From Asterochloris sp. CNOR1 (Eukaryota; Chlorophyta; Trebouxiophyceae; Trebouxiales; Trebouxiaceae), in contig OZ017749.1 of assembly GCA_963969365.1 (NCBI GenBank), forward strand, positions 372,001-436,000: DNA of 64,000 nt, read 5' to 3'. The notes beneath the pieces are model-generated. The model saw nothing but the letters and a program-made list of their open reading frames with translations. It searched no databases and had not been told where the DNA came from. The stretch's first letter is position 1; each line of letters opens with the position of its first letter. A program made the position numbers and the translations under genes. Positions 46,801 to 57,676 of the stretch are shown here, in pieces.

Positions 46801-48781
46801 TGGCAGGCAGCAGCTACCAGAGACAGCACAGGCCAGTGCAGGACCTGTTGCAAGGCAGCTGCCGCCTGGGCTGTGCACATTAAGCAGACGGCAAAAGCAC
46901 CCAACTGCTGCTGTACATGTGGCTGAGGCGCGGCCGGCTGGGGATGCCTCTGGCAGACCACAAGCTGCAGGCCGCCCCATCAGCCACGTCCCTGCTGAGC
47001 GCCCAGACAGAGCATCTGCCGCAACCCTGGGGCAGCAGGCAGCAGCTGACCCCTCTGCCGCCTCTCGGCCGCTGCTGGCAGCTGAGAGTTGCCTGGGCCC
47101 CCTGACCATTGTCGCCTCAGGCTTGGACAAGGCAGATATGCAGAAGCTGAAGCACCTCGTCACGTCCAACCAGCTCGGGCCTGCGCACTTTGCAACCGAG
47201 GTGGATGACAGCACCAGCTGCCTGGTCTGCAAGGCAAGCCAACAACCTGTTCTGGTGGTGCCTGCGCATATTGTTTTTCTCCATCCTCCTGTGTGAAGGC
47301 TGCATTGAATGCAAATCTGAGCATGCTGCTGTCCTGAAGCAATGTGATCAGCAGAGCCCAGTCTTGGGTTCCAAGCATGGGAAGAACGCTGCCTGGATGA
47401 ACACATTTGACACTTGACGCAGCAGAGTGACAGCTTCTGTGTCCATTTGGCCCTCCTTTGTTAGCGGGGTAGCCACTCACAGCTGGCCGCCTTGCAGTGG
47501 CCTGTATGGTCATGGCAGGCTCCAGCTAACTGCTGGAAGCAGGGTTGCAAGGTCCTCAAGCAACTGTCTAAGGAGGTCATGCCTCTGTAGGTGGACTCGC
47601 AGGGCAGGGCCAAGCGCTCCCTGAAGTACTTTCAGGCAGGCCACCTCGGCAGCTGGATAGTCACCTTGCGCTGGGTTGAAGAGAGCAAGCATGCTGGGCA
47701 CTGGCTCAGGTTTGAGCCTTTTGAGGTTGCGGGAGACACTGCCGCTGTCGGGTGGCCCCGCACAAGTAAGCCACACTCCACAGCTGTCTGGAGGGACCAC
47801 ACCTGCAAAGTGTTCTGGGATCTTCTGCAGTGCGTCTAGCGGCCGTTGCTGCTGCCTTCCTGCAACACTGCGACATCTGCATGCAGCTGGCTACACCAAA
47901 GAGTTGTGCCATCAGCTCCTGCCAGGCCTAGGACGGCAGTCTTTGCCAGTGCTGTTCCTTCCCTGGAAAGCTGACAGCAGGTGTTCATTCCAGTTCATGC
48001 AGTTCAGTTGGTGGCAGCTACCTCCTTTGCGCACACAGGGCTGCAACCACCTCTCAAAGCATTGCTTTCAGAAGCCTCAACTGAGGGTCAGCCTGGCAGT
48101 CACTTCAGGTCGTGATATTAGAGAGTGACAGCCATCTTCTGATGACATACAGGGCTGCAGCCGTCTCTGAAAGCAATGCCTGGTGCTGCAGTGCGGCTGA
48201 AGGCCTCGACTGGGAGGCAGCCTGGCATCCTCTCAGGGTTCAACTTCATCATCGCCCCAGCGAATCCAGTGCTGGCAGCTATGGTGGAGTGTGCGGGCGG
48301 CAAGGTGCTGGGGGACCGCCAGGCGTACCCTCGGCCAGGCAGCGCAGCTGCGGCGCGATGCCTCGTCATCTCAGCCAGGGCAGACGGCTGGCGCCACAGG
48401 GATGCCCTGCACTGCCAGGTGAGTTGATGTGTCCAAGCAAGCCCATGGCACGCAGGCCTCCAAGGGGTGCTTTTGACACATTCCTTTGCTTGCATTGGCA
48501 GTGGGGACCTAGGTGGGCTGCTGCTACTTCAAAGTCTCCATGAGCAGAACAGCCCCTGCAGCTTGTATTAGATGGCTTAAGTGTCGTCCTGACCGTCCAC
48601 AGCTGGCTGCAGCAAGGCTGGCTCTGACGGGCTCGTTATGCTGCAGGCGCACTCAGCTCACCCCGTCCTGCTCAGCAACTGGGTGATGGATGCAGTCTCC
48701 AAACAGCAGCCCCTGCTTCCGCTCCCTGAGGACTACATCTGTCGATCTGCAGTTGACATGCCCGAATCGGCAGCACAATAA
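40822..48781 (+). CDS. BRCA1/BARD1-like protein: RING, Tudor-like domain, tandem BRCT
   Basis: Ten exons keep one frame for about 1812 residues: 40822-40892, 40967-41023, 41116-41822, 41937-42088, 42296-44344, 45148-45360, 45581-47233, 47591-47765, 48192-48418 and 48647-48781 (TAA). The RING is built by splicing three exons: ICSLC, then TCGHTFC, then RQC and ECPCCHRPAWKRDLHAN, the BARD1/BRCA1 subtype expected to act as an E3 ubiquitin ligase module. Two very long exons encode disordered Ala/Gln/Pro-rich sequence. Between them lies a Tudor-like domain (LRLELLWPGENAWFAGSV, GKHQVQYEDGDVQWENL). The C-terminus holds two BRCT repeats (KRSLKYFQAGHLGSWIVTLR and FNFIIAPANPVLAAMVECAG, then HPVLLSNWVMDAV). 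The family acts in homologous recombination. An optional in-frame intron at 41280-41414 and a NAGNAG acceptor at 41931-41936 are uncertain. The join at 47233 appears to use a GC donor (AAG|GCAAGC). Confidence 0.88.
44740..45190 (+). repeat. Four tandem copies of the 5' edge of the Tudor-domain exon
   Basis: The true junction CAG|GGCAAGCAGGTGTACGAAG at 45148 is preceded by three related copies about 110-120 bases apart, each reading GGGCAAGCAAGTGTACAGAG or similar (44811, 44909, 45028). They are followed by GTGCTGCT/GTGTACTGCT phrases also present in the others. The copies keep acceptor-like CGCAG or GTGCTG contexts. Confidence 0.8.
48060..48245 (+). repeat. Extra copy of the 5' edge of BRCT2 exon 48192-48418
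   Basis: GAAGCCTCAACTGAGGGTCA and GCCTGGCAGTCACTTCAGG at 48071-48110 parallel the real exon start GAAGGCCTCGACTGGGAGGC and GCCTGGCATCCTCTCAGGG. The upstream CACAGGGCTGCAACCACCTC is likewise repeated at 48149. Confidence 0.75.
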
Positions 48782-49813
48782 ATGCATGGGTCCAGATGTC
48801 ATGCTGCACCTTCAACCCCAGACTTCAGGCGTCACAATGTTTGTGACATAACACCTCTGACTCCAATATTTGCCCTTCATTTGATAGTCAATTTCTGCCC
48901 AGTGGTATGATGATCCCTTGCCCAACATGATCCCCTGCCCATCAGCCCTTGCATGCTCCCAAATGGACGGCCATGTGAACCTTGACCAGCAATGCCACCT
49001 GTGCAGTCGACTGTAGTAAGACACAGTGCAGCCTGGATGTCTCCAGAGCATGTCCAGCATACTCTCCAAGCACCTCTCCTAGCAAGTCCCGGTTGCAGTC
49101 CTGCCGGGGAGACAGCACCTCGAGCAAGATCGATGCTGCTCTCCAAACATGTCAGACCATCACTCCATATGATGACACTGCTCGAGCTGTTTCACTGTGT
49201 GATGAGGAAACTGCAGGGGTTGAGTGATTCCTGACATCTGTAGATGCCCTCTGCGACATGCAGACACTTTTTGCCGCCTGGAGCAGGATGCTTTCATATG
49301 AATGACAGCACACAAGCTTGCACAGCCCTGCCTATGAGCAGCTGCCTGCATGCCCTGCAGCTTCAGCGCACCTGCTGCAGCCTCGCATGCGGCAGTAGTC
49401 TTGGTGCAAGGCATGATGTCAAGCTGCAGGGTGTCACTACAGAGAGGGACATGGGCTGCTCACTACAGCCCTCCCTCTAGGCCAGGACTGCCCACACATT
49501 CTCCCTGTCTTGGCTGGGTCCCACCTGTTGGTGGCCATATTCCTGTGTGCTGCCAGTACAACCTACTCAGAAGGGTCCTTCTCCAGGGTCGTTGGGCTGC
49601 TTCCCCGTGCCAGGACCTTGGAGATCGCTCAAGTTTGGAGGCCTTCGGCAGGTCACGGCCAACTTGATGAAGAAAAGCAGTTGCCATGCTAATCTCTTGC
49701 TGGATGCCTCGGTCAAACATTGTGCCGCGTCTGGGTCAATTCAATGAGTCTGCTCTTTTGCAGCTGTTCAAGGGTCGCAGCTCGGCTGATAACTTTGCTC
49801 ACATCCTTTGGCG
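48782..49813. other. Intergenic, BRCA1-like to polymerase gene
   Basis: No coding segment recognised. It should contain the 3' untranslated region of the BRCA1-like gene and the promoter of the polymerase gene; no TGTAA or TATA element stood out. Confidence 0.4.
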
Positions 49814-52800
49814 ATGCCTTCCGCAAGCAAACGCAAGCGACAGCCAGATGATGAAAAGGGCAGCGGCAACATCAAGGCATGTGCACTGATAGCGTGCAAT
49901 GCTGGTGCCAGGCCCCCTCTGAGAACGAATGATGCCTAGTCTGTTGCATCTGTTCAGGTGCTGGTCCTGAAGGCATCAATTGCCAATGTCAATGCCCGCT
50001 TGAGGGCCTGGACCAAGCTGCAGGAGCATGGGGTCACTGTTGAGGCAAGGCACTTGTGCAAAGACTGCAGCTCCTGGGAGTTCCTGCTTGTCTAGATGGG
50101 CCCATGCACTGCACATGTGCCTGCTGTGCAAACAGCCTGCCAGCTGCCTTCAGGAGGTCGACACTCAGGGGCACGTCAGGAACACCCAGTATGGTAAGAC
50201 GGTGCAGCATCCCAGCAGCTCACGTGACCACACTGTGACGCACATCGTGGTGGGCTCCAGGCTGGACCCCCCAGACCTTGCTGAGCGGCTGTACGGCGCA
50301 GTCAGCAGACAATGTGTGCAGCAGCAGGGCATCCATGTTGTGTCGGAGGACTGGATGGTGGTGAGTGCTGCAGGGGCTAAGCTGTTGGGCACCATGCATG
50401 CCACGAGTTAGTCTATGTCACCAGAGGCCTGCCTGTCAATGCGCAAGCCAGAGGAGCCATCTGCTTGCATGCCACCCTGAAACAAGCTCTTCCCTTTGCC
50501 TGCAGCTGCTAAATTCTGATTGTGAGCTGCAGGAGTTCTGTGCGAAGAAGAGAAGGCCGCCTGAGGAGAGGTTTGTGGTGCACGTCCCTTCAGCTGAAGA
50601 ACTGCAAGGTCTGCCTCCTTGTCAACTGCGCAAGCTGCTGCCTCTTGGAATGAGATGGCAGCATGGGGAGCATTGAAGTGTGCAGCTGCCCTTGTGACAG
50701 TTGTTCACCAGCAGCGCCCAGTGTGCATCTCCACCAGTACCAAGCCCTGGCACCATCTCTGCTTACCTGCCTCAGATGGTGCTAAAGCTCTGCTCCAAGT
50801 TTCCCTCCACTGTCGCCCCTCTGGAGCCTCTCAGCATCCTTTCAGCATGATTTGAGCACCTGGCTTTGCTGGGGGAGCACCAGTCTAACACCTCCGTCTG
50901 CTGCCAACTGGTGCACATGCTTCAGCCCCAGAATTGGCAGCCTGGGTGCTGGCCTCATCCCCGCAATTTTGCGCTGCAACAGGTGCACGTGCATGCCACG
51001 CTCTGCCTGCTGCCACAGCAGGAACCCATGCTGTCCTGCTACCTGCAGGGGCCGCCACTGAAGCCAATCCAGACGGTGGCGCTCAGGCCGCTGGGCCCAT
51101 GCGCAAATTCAGACGCTGGCTGGGTGCATCGAACTGGATGAGCGAGCATGATGACATCACAACAATTGAAGAGATTGTCATGCATGTGGGCCTTTGGCTG
51201 CAATGCTTTCCGAATGGCATGTGCATGGTGCCTGGCAGGGTGCCTGTACATGCCACAGGCAGCTTGGCCGTCTTTTGTAAGCTTGTAGACAGGCAACAAA
51301 CAGCCTTACTGAGCAGTACGGCTCAGGCACCTTGACACCTTGAGGATGAACTCGTAAAGGCTGCCTCAACACCCTTGCCTGACATGTGTGCTCCTCCTTA
51401 CAGGGCATCTATAGTGATGAGGTCGCTGTACAACACGGAAATGAGCTGGTCTTGGCAGCGGTGACAGAGCTATACAAGCTTGAGGCAGCCTTGACAGATG
51501 ACATGGATGGGCATGGGAGTGGGAGTCACTACAACCATGTGAGACTGCAGCATACTGACCTTTCTGCTTGACCTATGTGGTGTTGTATGAGGCAGGAGCA
51601 GGCCTGCACTGCATTGCGCCTTGTTGCTGCTGGCCAGCGTTGCCTCTGTGATTGGTAACAGCTGCAGACAGAGGTACCACAGAGGCAGCAGTGGGTCAGC
51701 AGGTGCACATGGGCTGCACACTCTTGCCCACCAGGCACACCGCCACTGTGTGCCCAAGCGCTCTGCCTGCCTAGGGCCCCCCGCAGCTCTGCCCACTTTT
51801 CTCAAAAGTAGCTGACTGCAAGTCAGCGTGGGTATGCCTGAAACTACCTGCCTTGCTTGACATTCTGATTGGTCAATGCGGAGGAGCAACACCTTACACC
51901 GGACCAGATGGCAAAGGAAGCACACCAGTCTATGAGCTGAGCCTGCCCTATCGTGCAGGCTCAGATGTCTTGCCTTGTTTGGCAGCCTGCCTGGTCACAG
52001 CAGACGAGCCCACACCTCCCAGAAGGCAACATGTCTCCAGACATCAAGCCGTCCAAGCTTCAGATTGGGCCACTCTTGCCATGCTTTGCAGGCACAGATG
52101 TATGCGCGTGCTGCTGCCGCCGTGCAAGCCTGCCATTTCAGGATCGATGGCAGGCTTAGACCTGATCAGATACCATACTGTGGGGCGGCCACAGTCAGCA
52201 AGATCCATGAGATTGTCAACACAGGCACCTGCCAGCAGCTGGAGGCCCTCAGGTGGGGACTGTGGCCTTCTGATGCACCAAGTCAGGCAGCAAGACATGA
52301 TCCAACCACAATTTGTTCAAGTTAGGCACTTGCTGGGCCCTCAGGTCATTCTGGCCCTGCTGTTGCAGCAAGTCAGGCCTAACTGTGAGTCACCTGCCAG
52401 GAGCTGAGCTGTCAACTTGAAGCGCCAAGGTTCTGCCCTAACGCACTGTTTAGACAGTCCTGGCTTACCCTTGAGAGGGGACCTGCAGCTGCAGCATTGC
52501 TCACAGTGACTTCCATCCCTCAGCAGGGACATGTGGCTGCAGATCTGGCTGGGAGCTCTGCTTTCACCCACGTGGGGCAACTGCTTGACAAGCCATGCAT
52601 ATCTGTGCAGCTGTGCCGCCATGTGCCATGCAGCCAGGGGCGCCAACATGGAAGCCCCAGCTTGCCCGCTGCAGCTCACCAGTCTGACATGCGACGCTGT
52701 GCAGGCACGATCAGGCGGTATCTAGCTCAGATGGCAGGGTCAGGGGAGGCACCGAGGGCGCCAGCACGAGGCGGGCATTCATGAAGGTGTGGGGCGCTGG

Positions 52801-55800
52801 CCCTAAGGCGGCTGAGGCCTGGTACGATGCCGGCTACAGGTACGCCAGGCAGCCGTCAGCAACCTTATGGATGGACATATGGGGCACTCACGTAAGGGCG
52901 GCTGAAGCCGGGTGCATCTACCAGGTGTGGAGTCAGGCGGCCTTTAGCATCCCTTCTTAGCTGTGCATCTGGGAGTTACTCATGTCTTGGACTTCACTTG
53001 GAGCAATGCATCTGGGAAAGGGTCCCTCGTCTGAAATCCCCACCTTTGCTGTCACACCTGGCCCCTGGTCCTTCTCATTTTGGTGCAGGTCCGCACTCTG
53101 TTGCTGCCGTCTGGTTGGATGGCTGTCATGCCAGCGAGGCAAAGGCAGCACAACGACTTGAGCATGACTCTGCTGGAGGACACCTGTGCGGCCTGCAGCT
53201 GTCACAAGGGGACTGCAATGCGCTGCTGCTGCTTGGTATGCGCTCTGCCATCCCTCAACGCTGCAGCATCGCCTGCAATCTGACCCTTAACGGTGACTTC
53301 ATCTGCAGGACATATGAGGAGCTTGCAGCAGATGCTGTAGCCTCACCTGAGGGCCCCACGGCTCGCGGCGTCAACTTTACAAAGGAGCAGCGCTTCTGGC
53401 TCGAGCACAGGTGTAGCTGGCTGCGTGGTTGCCGCTCTAGAACTGAATGAACACAGTCTGTCTGCTGCCTGCTGCAGCCTGTGAGGTCTGACTCATCGCA
53501 TAGTTTCCAATTGCTTTGCTGTGACAGCCCACAGCAGACCTCTGGTGCTGCCTGCTGGTGCTGCAAGGACTTACATACGCTCTTGGCTGAGACATCAAGG
53601 TGGGAGCTGGGCAGCAGCTGCTATGTGACTCTCAACTCCTGAGGATCTGTTTGCTAAGGTGCTCAGCACCTCTGTGACTTGTGCTTCTTGCAGGGAGGAG
53701 TTGCTGGAGCCTGTCTCTCAGGAAGACCTGCAGGAGATGCAGCAGGCCCTGCTGGCTGCTTTTCAAGCCGTCACAGGTGAGCTACTAGCAGCATCAGAAA
53801 AGAGATCGCATGAAGAGGTGGTCATATGTGGTCACAGGGAGCCACTAGCAGCGCTGTGCCAGATAAGGGAAACTCAAGTCATGGTGGTCATCGGTGGTCA
53901 CAGGTGAGCCACCAGCAACGCTGTGCGAGATAGGAAAAGTTCATGAAGAGGAGGTCACAGGTGAGCCATGAGCAGGCGCCTGTGTCAGATAAGAAGAGTT
54001 TGTGCCAACCCGAGGTCGCACACCTCCAAAGTGGATGTCTGGCAGCAGTGCTGGCAGCATGCCTCCTGCTCCTTACAGACGCAGATGGGGGCACCCAGGA
54101 AATCAGGTACTGGTGCCTAGTGGCAACCAGTGTCTTGCAGCTCTCATGTGACATTGTGTTGAGTGCAGGGAACGCCGACTGGGTGCTGACTGTGGTGGGT
54201 GGGGGGCGCAGGGGCAAACCATCGCATGACGCTGACTTTGTCGTCACCCATCACCATAGGTGCTGCTTGGCAGGTTGCTGCCACGACCCACCTGCCTAAT
54301 GTCGAGCGGCTTGGTGTGGTGCTGCAGCAGGAGTTCTGCTGGCAGGAGCAGCCGTCTGTTCGATGCATGTTCAGCTGCCAGCAGGCAACCCTCTTTGCGG
54401 CCTTGATGTCATTGAGCTCCTTTGCATGGTCTTGTAGCTTATCGTGCCTGTTACTCAGTCCTTGGAGCCCCCGTTTCACTGCACCACCGTTGCTCAACCT
54501 GGACTGCAATCGTCTGTAGACCTGTGGAGGGTATTCTGAAGCCCCTGGTGGCGCATTTGCAACAGGCTGGCCAGCTGGCTCGGGCGGACGAGGCCTTCTA
54601 TCGCATGAACGTGAGCAAAGGCAGCTGTATTTCTCAATTCAAACCATTCTGGTGTGCGTCTTTACGCAGCGAAGAGCAGTTGCCATATGCGAATCAGCAT
54701 GCTCTGGCATGCAGCAACCCCATAGCACATATCGCCGCATGCTGGTGTGTGGCCTGCAGCTGCACTGGAGCAGGCCTATCAAAAGCTTGCAGCAGACTGC
54801 ATGCAGAGCGCCCCTGCACAAAACTCAGGCAGTGGTCTCGAGCTGCCTGTACCAGTGTGCAGTCAGCAGCATTTGTATGTCTGCAGGAGGAAGGGGTTCC
54901 TGGCGGCTTTGGCAAGCGCCACCCAGCTGCCTCTCCCAGCAAGGCAGCCGTGCTGGGCAGCACAGCAGATGAGAGGTGCGCCCAAACACCCTGCACAGGC
55001 TGCTTGCTCTGCACACAGAATGCACGGCAGTACGCAGCATGCCCCCAGTGCTAGCTGTTCAGTCAGCCCCACTCAACAGAGGCCCAAGATGGCTCCTGCC
55101 AGGTCGGTCAAGACCAGTCGCCGCCTGTCAACAACATCCTCCTGGAATCAGGGCCTAATATTAATATATTAATATTATGATTCAGCTGGCACGCTGAGGG
55201 CAGCACTGCTCCTGTACCGCTCTAGCACTGCTCCAGCATAGCTGCACATGTGAGGCCTGAGGCGCCGCCTTGCAATGTGGCGCAGCAAGACAGCACAGGG
55301 CAACTGCGTCAGCCTGTTCAGATGTTGCAGTCACCTGCAGGACTGAGGGGGCTCAGGGTCACCTGTTTGGAGTGTTCAAGACCAAGGCAGGGAGGTGGCG
55401 GCGCCTCGATGTCATTGTTGCAATCAAGGAGGAGCATGCTGCTTGTGTTCTGGGGTGGACGGGGTCGCGACAGTGGCTGCGATTCCTGCGCAACCACGCT
55501 GCCAAGCGCGGGATGGCGCTCAACTCCCACAGGTCAGTAGCCGCAGAACACCTGCTGCCGCACATGGATTGGGTGCTTTCTGAGCATCCACCGGCAGAGA
55601 GCAGTGCCCCTGCTGCTGACAAGCGCTAGATTCCTGCAAACGATTGGCATCTCTCCTGCTGCTGCATGAGTACAGCTATTGCTGGCCAAGGGATTGCGTC
55701 GCTGCCAATGTGTGTCATCATGCCAAAGGCTGCTTCACTGCTTAAGCCTGTGTGTCATCCAGCCACCACCTCATAAGGGCTTTGGACATCTTTGCACTGC

Positions 55801-56127
55801 GGCGTGGGTCTGGTGAACAGCAAGCTGCTCCTGCCAGCAACGGCCCCTGCCTGGCTGCCCCACAAGCATGCGACTGCTGCAATTCAGGGACGATCTAGCT
55901 GAGATGACTCTCTGGCCTCTGTGCACTGCAGGCTTGTGCGCAAGGATGGACGAAGCACAGTGGCTGTTCCGGAGGATGGGCCACCCAATGACAGGAGCTT
56001 GAGCCCACAATGGCCAGCCGGCTGGCTGCAGCAGCATGAACAAGGCAGCTGTGTTACCTCTGAGGCAGACATTCTCAGCCTTCTCGGGGTTCCTTACAGG
56101 CAGCCCCAGGAGCGTAATGCGCCCTGA
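49814..56127 (+). CDS. POLL: X-family DNA polymerase, lambda type (BRCT plus Pol X core)
   Basis: Fourteen frame-consistent exons give about 562 residues (human Pol lambda 575): 49814-49876, 49958-50044, 50157-50360, 50506-50608, 51049-51176 (or -51185), 51404-51538, 52092-52252, 52771-52839, 53309-53410, 53694-53776, 54169-54259, 54520-54610, 55357-55532 and 55932-56127. The start MPSASKRKRQPDDEKG carries a likely nuclear signal. A BRCT follows (VTHIVVGSRLDPPDLAERL, HVVSEDWMV). The lyase/HhH region has AQMYARAAAAVQACHF and IPYCGAATVSKIHEIVNTG; the fingers have VWGAGPKAAEAWYDAGYR. Palm metal ligands are in GGGRRGKPSHDADFVVTH (DAD) and RRLDVIV. GWTGSRQWLRFLRNHAAKRG and the C-terminal EADILSLLGVPYR complete the fold. 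The family fills gaps in end joining and base excision repair. The first two introns seem to start with GC, and some joins there are ambiguous by a codon or two. Confidence 0.9.
52862..52925 (+). repeat. Copy of the polymerase exon VWGAGPKAAEAWYDAGY in its downstream intron
   Basis: CATATGGGGCACTCACGTAA, GGGCGGCTGAAGCCGGGTGC and CTACCAGGTGTGG parallel the real exon GAAGGTGTGGGGCGCTGGCC, AAGGCGGCTGAGGCCTGGTA and CTACAGGTACGCC (52787-52845). It starts about 23 bases past the exon end and keeps a donor-like AGGTG. Confidence 0.75.
53765..54005 (+). repeat. Four tandem copies, about 62 bases, of a polymerase exon end plus donor
   Basis: The real exon ends GTCACAG|GTGAGCTACTAGC (53776). Copies follow at 53832 (GTCACAGGGAGCCACTAGCA), 53897 (GTCACAGGTGAGCCACCAGC) and 53955 (GTCACAGGTGAGCCATGAGC), with shared GCTGTGCCAGATAAG and TTCATGAAGAGG. 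Two of the three extra copies keep a perfect AG|GTGAGC donor. Confidence 0.85.
55156..55177. repeat. Perfect 22-base AT-only palindrome in a polymerase intron
   Basis: The segment begins TAATATTAATA and is its own reverse complement over 22 bases, with no G or C. It sits in GC-rich intron DNA between exons ending at 54610 and starting at 55357. It could form a hairpin; no function is known. Confidence 0.8.
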
Positions 56128-56803
56128 GGATGCATGAAGCTGGCTGAGCTTTGGTCCTCCAGATTGTGCAATGTTGTCCATCTGCAGGTACACTGGCTTC
56201 AGGCACAGCTCAGGGTGCTGTAGATTTGAGACAGCAATGTTAGCAGAATTCCATGACATTGTGCTGCGGCAGCCTCCCAAAAGTCCCTTGCTTCCTGTCC
56301 TGCATCACCTCCCACCCCAATGCTTTTCCTGCTATTCACGTGACAAATCTCAGCCTTCTTGAATTCCTTACTGAACAACACTGTGGAACGGTGGGGTTGT
56401 GCCAGCTTGGAGCCTGCCTGCTGGGCACTGGTTGTCGATGGGCTGCGCAGTTCCACAATGGCATGGTCCTTGATGATGGTGGCCTCCATGAGCAGTGTGT
56501 ATCTGCCACCATTCAAGAAATGTGCAGGGTGCTCCCCGAGGCCCCTCCCGTCCCATGTCACCTCCAGGGCCAGACCAAGCCCTGGCATGAAGAAGCCCTG
56601 CATGCCTTTCTTGCTCCTGCAGCACACAAGCTGTGGGCGTCATCAGAAACACACAAAGCCTGTCTGCCATTGGTCATGTTGCAGGCCCCAACAAGTCATT
56701 TCAGGCTCTAGACATGCAGGTCAGGAGCCCAATGCCTTTGCCTGGTACCTGTGCTGTGGCATGGTGACTCAAACAATTTCATGAACTTGTAAACAAGCCT
56801 GCA
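56128..56803. other. Convergent intergenic region
   Basis: No gene seen. TGTAA at about 56788 is far from the polymerase stop. Confidence 0.35.
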
Positions 56804-57676
56804 TCATCTGGCCTTCATCACATCAGCAAGAACAGCTGCCGGCAGATTATAACTGACACATGCCCTTGCTGGCGCACGACCAGCCGTCCATCCAGGAGGT
56901 GGGTAGTTGTCAAACAGATTGATGAATGCCTCCTCATAGTGCTGCTTCAGCTTGGCGATGGAAAGTTGGCCACCTCCAGATTGGAACTTCCTGACAGGCA
57001 CAAGGATCCTGAATCGAAAAAGGTCAGGAGGGTGTGCCGCTAAAAACTCATGAGCAACCACCAGTGGCTCCTCTCGCAGGCTTCCGTTGGGCCCTTGCAG
57101 GTACTTCATGGAGCGCTTCCGCTGGTCAGTCTGCTGCTCCTTTGGGAGGGCATTGAACTCCTTCTCATCATAGCCAGGGTTGTGAATCAGTTTGCCGTCC
57201 TTACGCATTGGCACTTTGCCAAAAGAGTTTTTGGCCAACACCCTTGGCAAGGCGCTTGTTGTGCAACCCACACTCTCTGCAGCAGATTTCAGCAGACGCT
57301 CAAACTCCTCATACGTCTTGCACTGCAACTCTGGAGTCGCTGCCTTGATGGCGGCTGTTAGCACCTGCACTGGGCCTTGCCGTCCAGCACCAGTTCTGGC
57401 GCCTCCATGCGAGATCTCCCACTCTCCTCCATACATGAACTCCACTGTCCTGTGCTCAGGATCCTTTGGGCGGTGATTCTCGTGGTCGTTGTTGTTCACG
57501 TACAACGACCTGTAGTCGCCAAGCCCCCTCAGGCCATGAGCTGGTCCAGCATCTGCTTTCAACTCATTGAACATCTTGACCTCCACAGACCCAGTCTCTG
57601 TACCAAAGATGAGTGCCATAGAGGCAGCAATGCAGGCTTTGACAGCGCTCTTGGTCTTGAGAGCCTCAGACATCAC
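56804..57676 (-). CDS. Unrecognised 290-residue frame, probably continuing the frame 57673-57879
   Basis: A long uninterrupted minus-strand frame with balanced, protein-like composition (MSEALKTKSAVKACIAASM, GDYRSLYVNNNDHENHRP, VEFMYGGEWEISHGG, FRFRILVPVRKF, YEEAFINLFDNYPPPGW). It has many Lys/Glu and aromatic residues, unlike the Ala/Gln-rich low-complexity genes to the left. It has no membrane segment or recognised domain. Its first ATG overlaps the stop of the preceding frame by four bases (TGATG), and both frames read as one protein broken by a shift near 57685. It is either a damaged gene or two overlapping frames. Being intronless and of unusual composition, it may have entered with the mobile-looking DNA at this end, but that is inference. 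Confidence 0.5.
   Translation of the reverse strand: MMSEALKTKSAVKACIAASMALIFGTETGSVEVKMFNELKADAGPAHGLRGLGDYRSLYVNNNDHENHRPKDPEHRTVEFMYGGEWEISHGGARTGAGRQGPVQVLTAAIKAATPELQCKTYEEFERLLKSAAESVGCTTSALPRVLAKNSFGKVPMRKDGKLIHNPGYDEKEFNALPKEQQTDQRKRSMKYLQGPNGSLREEPLVVAHEFLAAHPPDLFRFRILVPVRKFQSGGGQLSIAKLKQHYEEAFINLFDNYPPPGWTAGRAPARACVSYNLPAAVLADVMKAR

Noticed and set aside
54747-55054. Open stretch (ALEQAYQKLAADCMQ) considered as a polymerase exon
   Set aside because: It needs a phase that the flanking exons do not offer, whereas 54610 joins 55357 in phase and matches Pol lambda across the join.
55156-55177. Viral rolling-circle origin
   Set aside because: No Rep-like frame, no flanking stem and no iterons.
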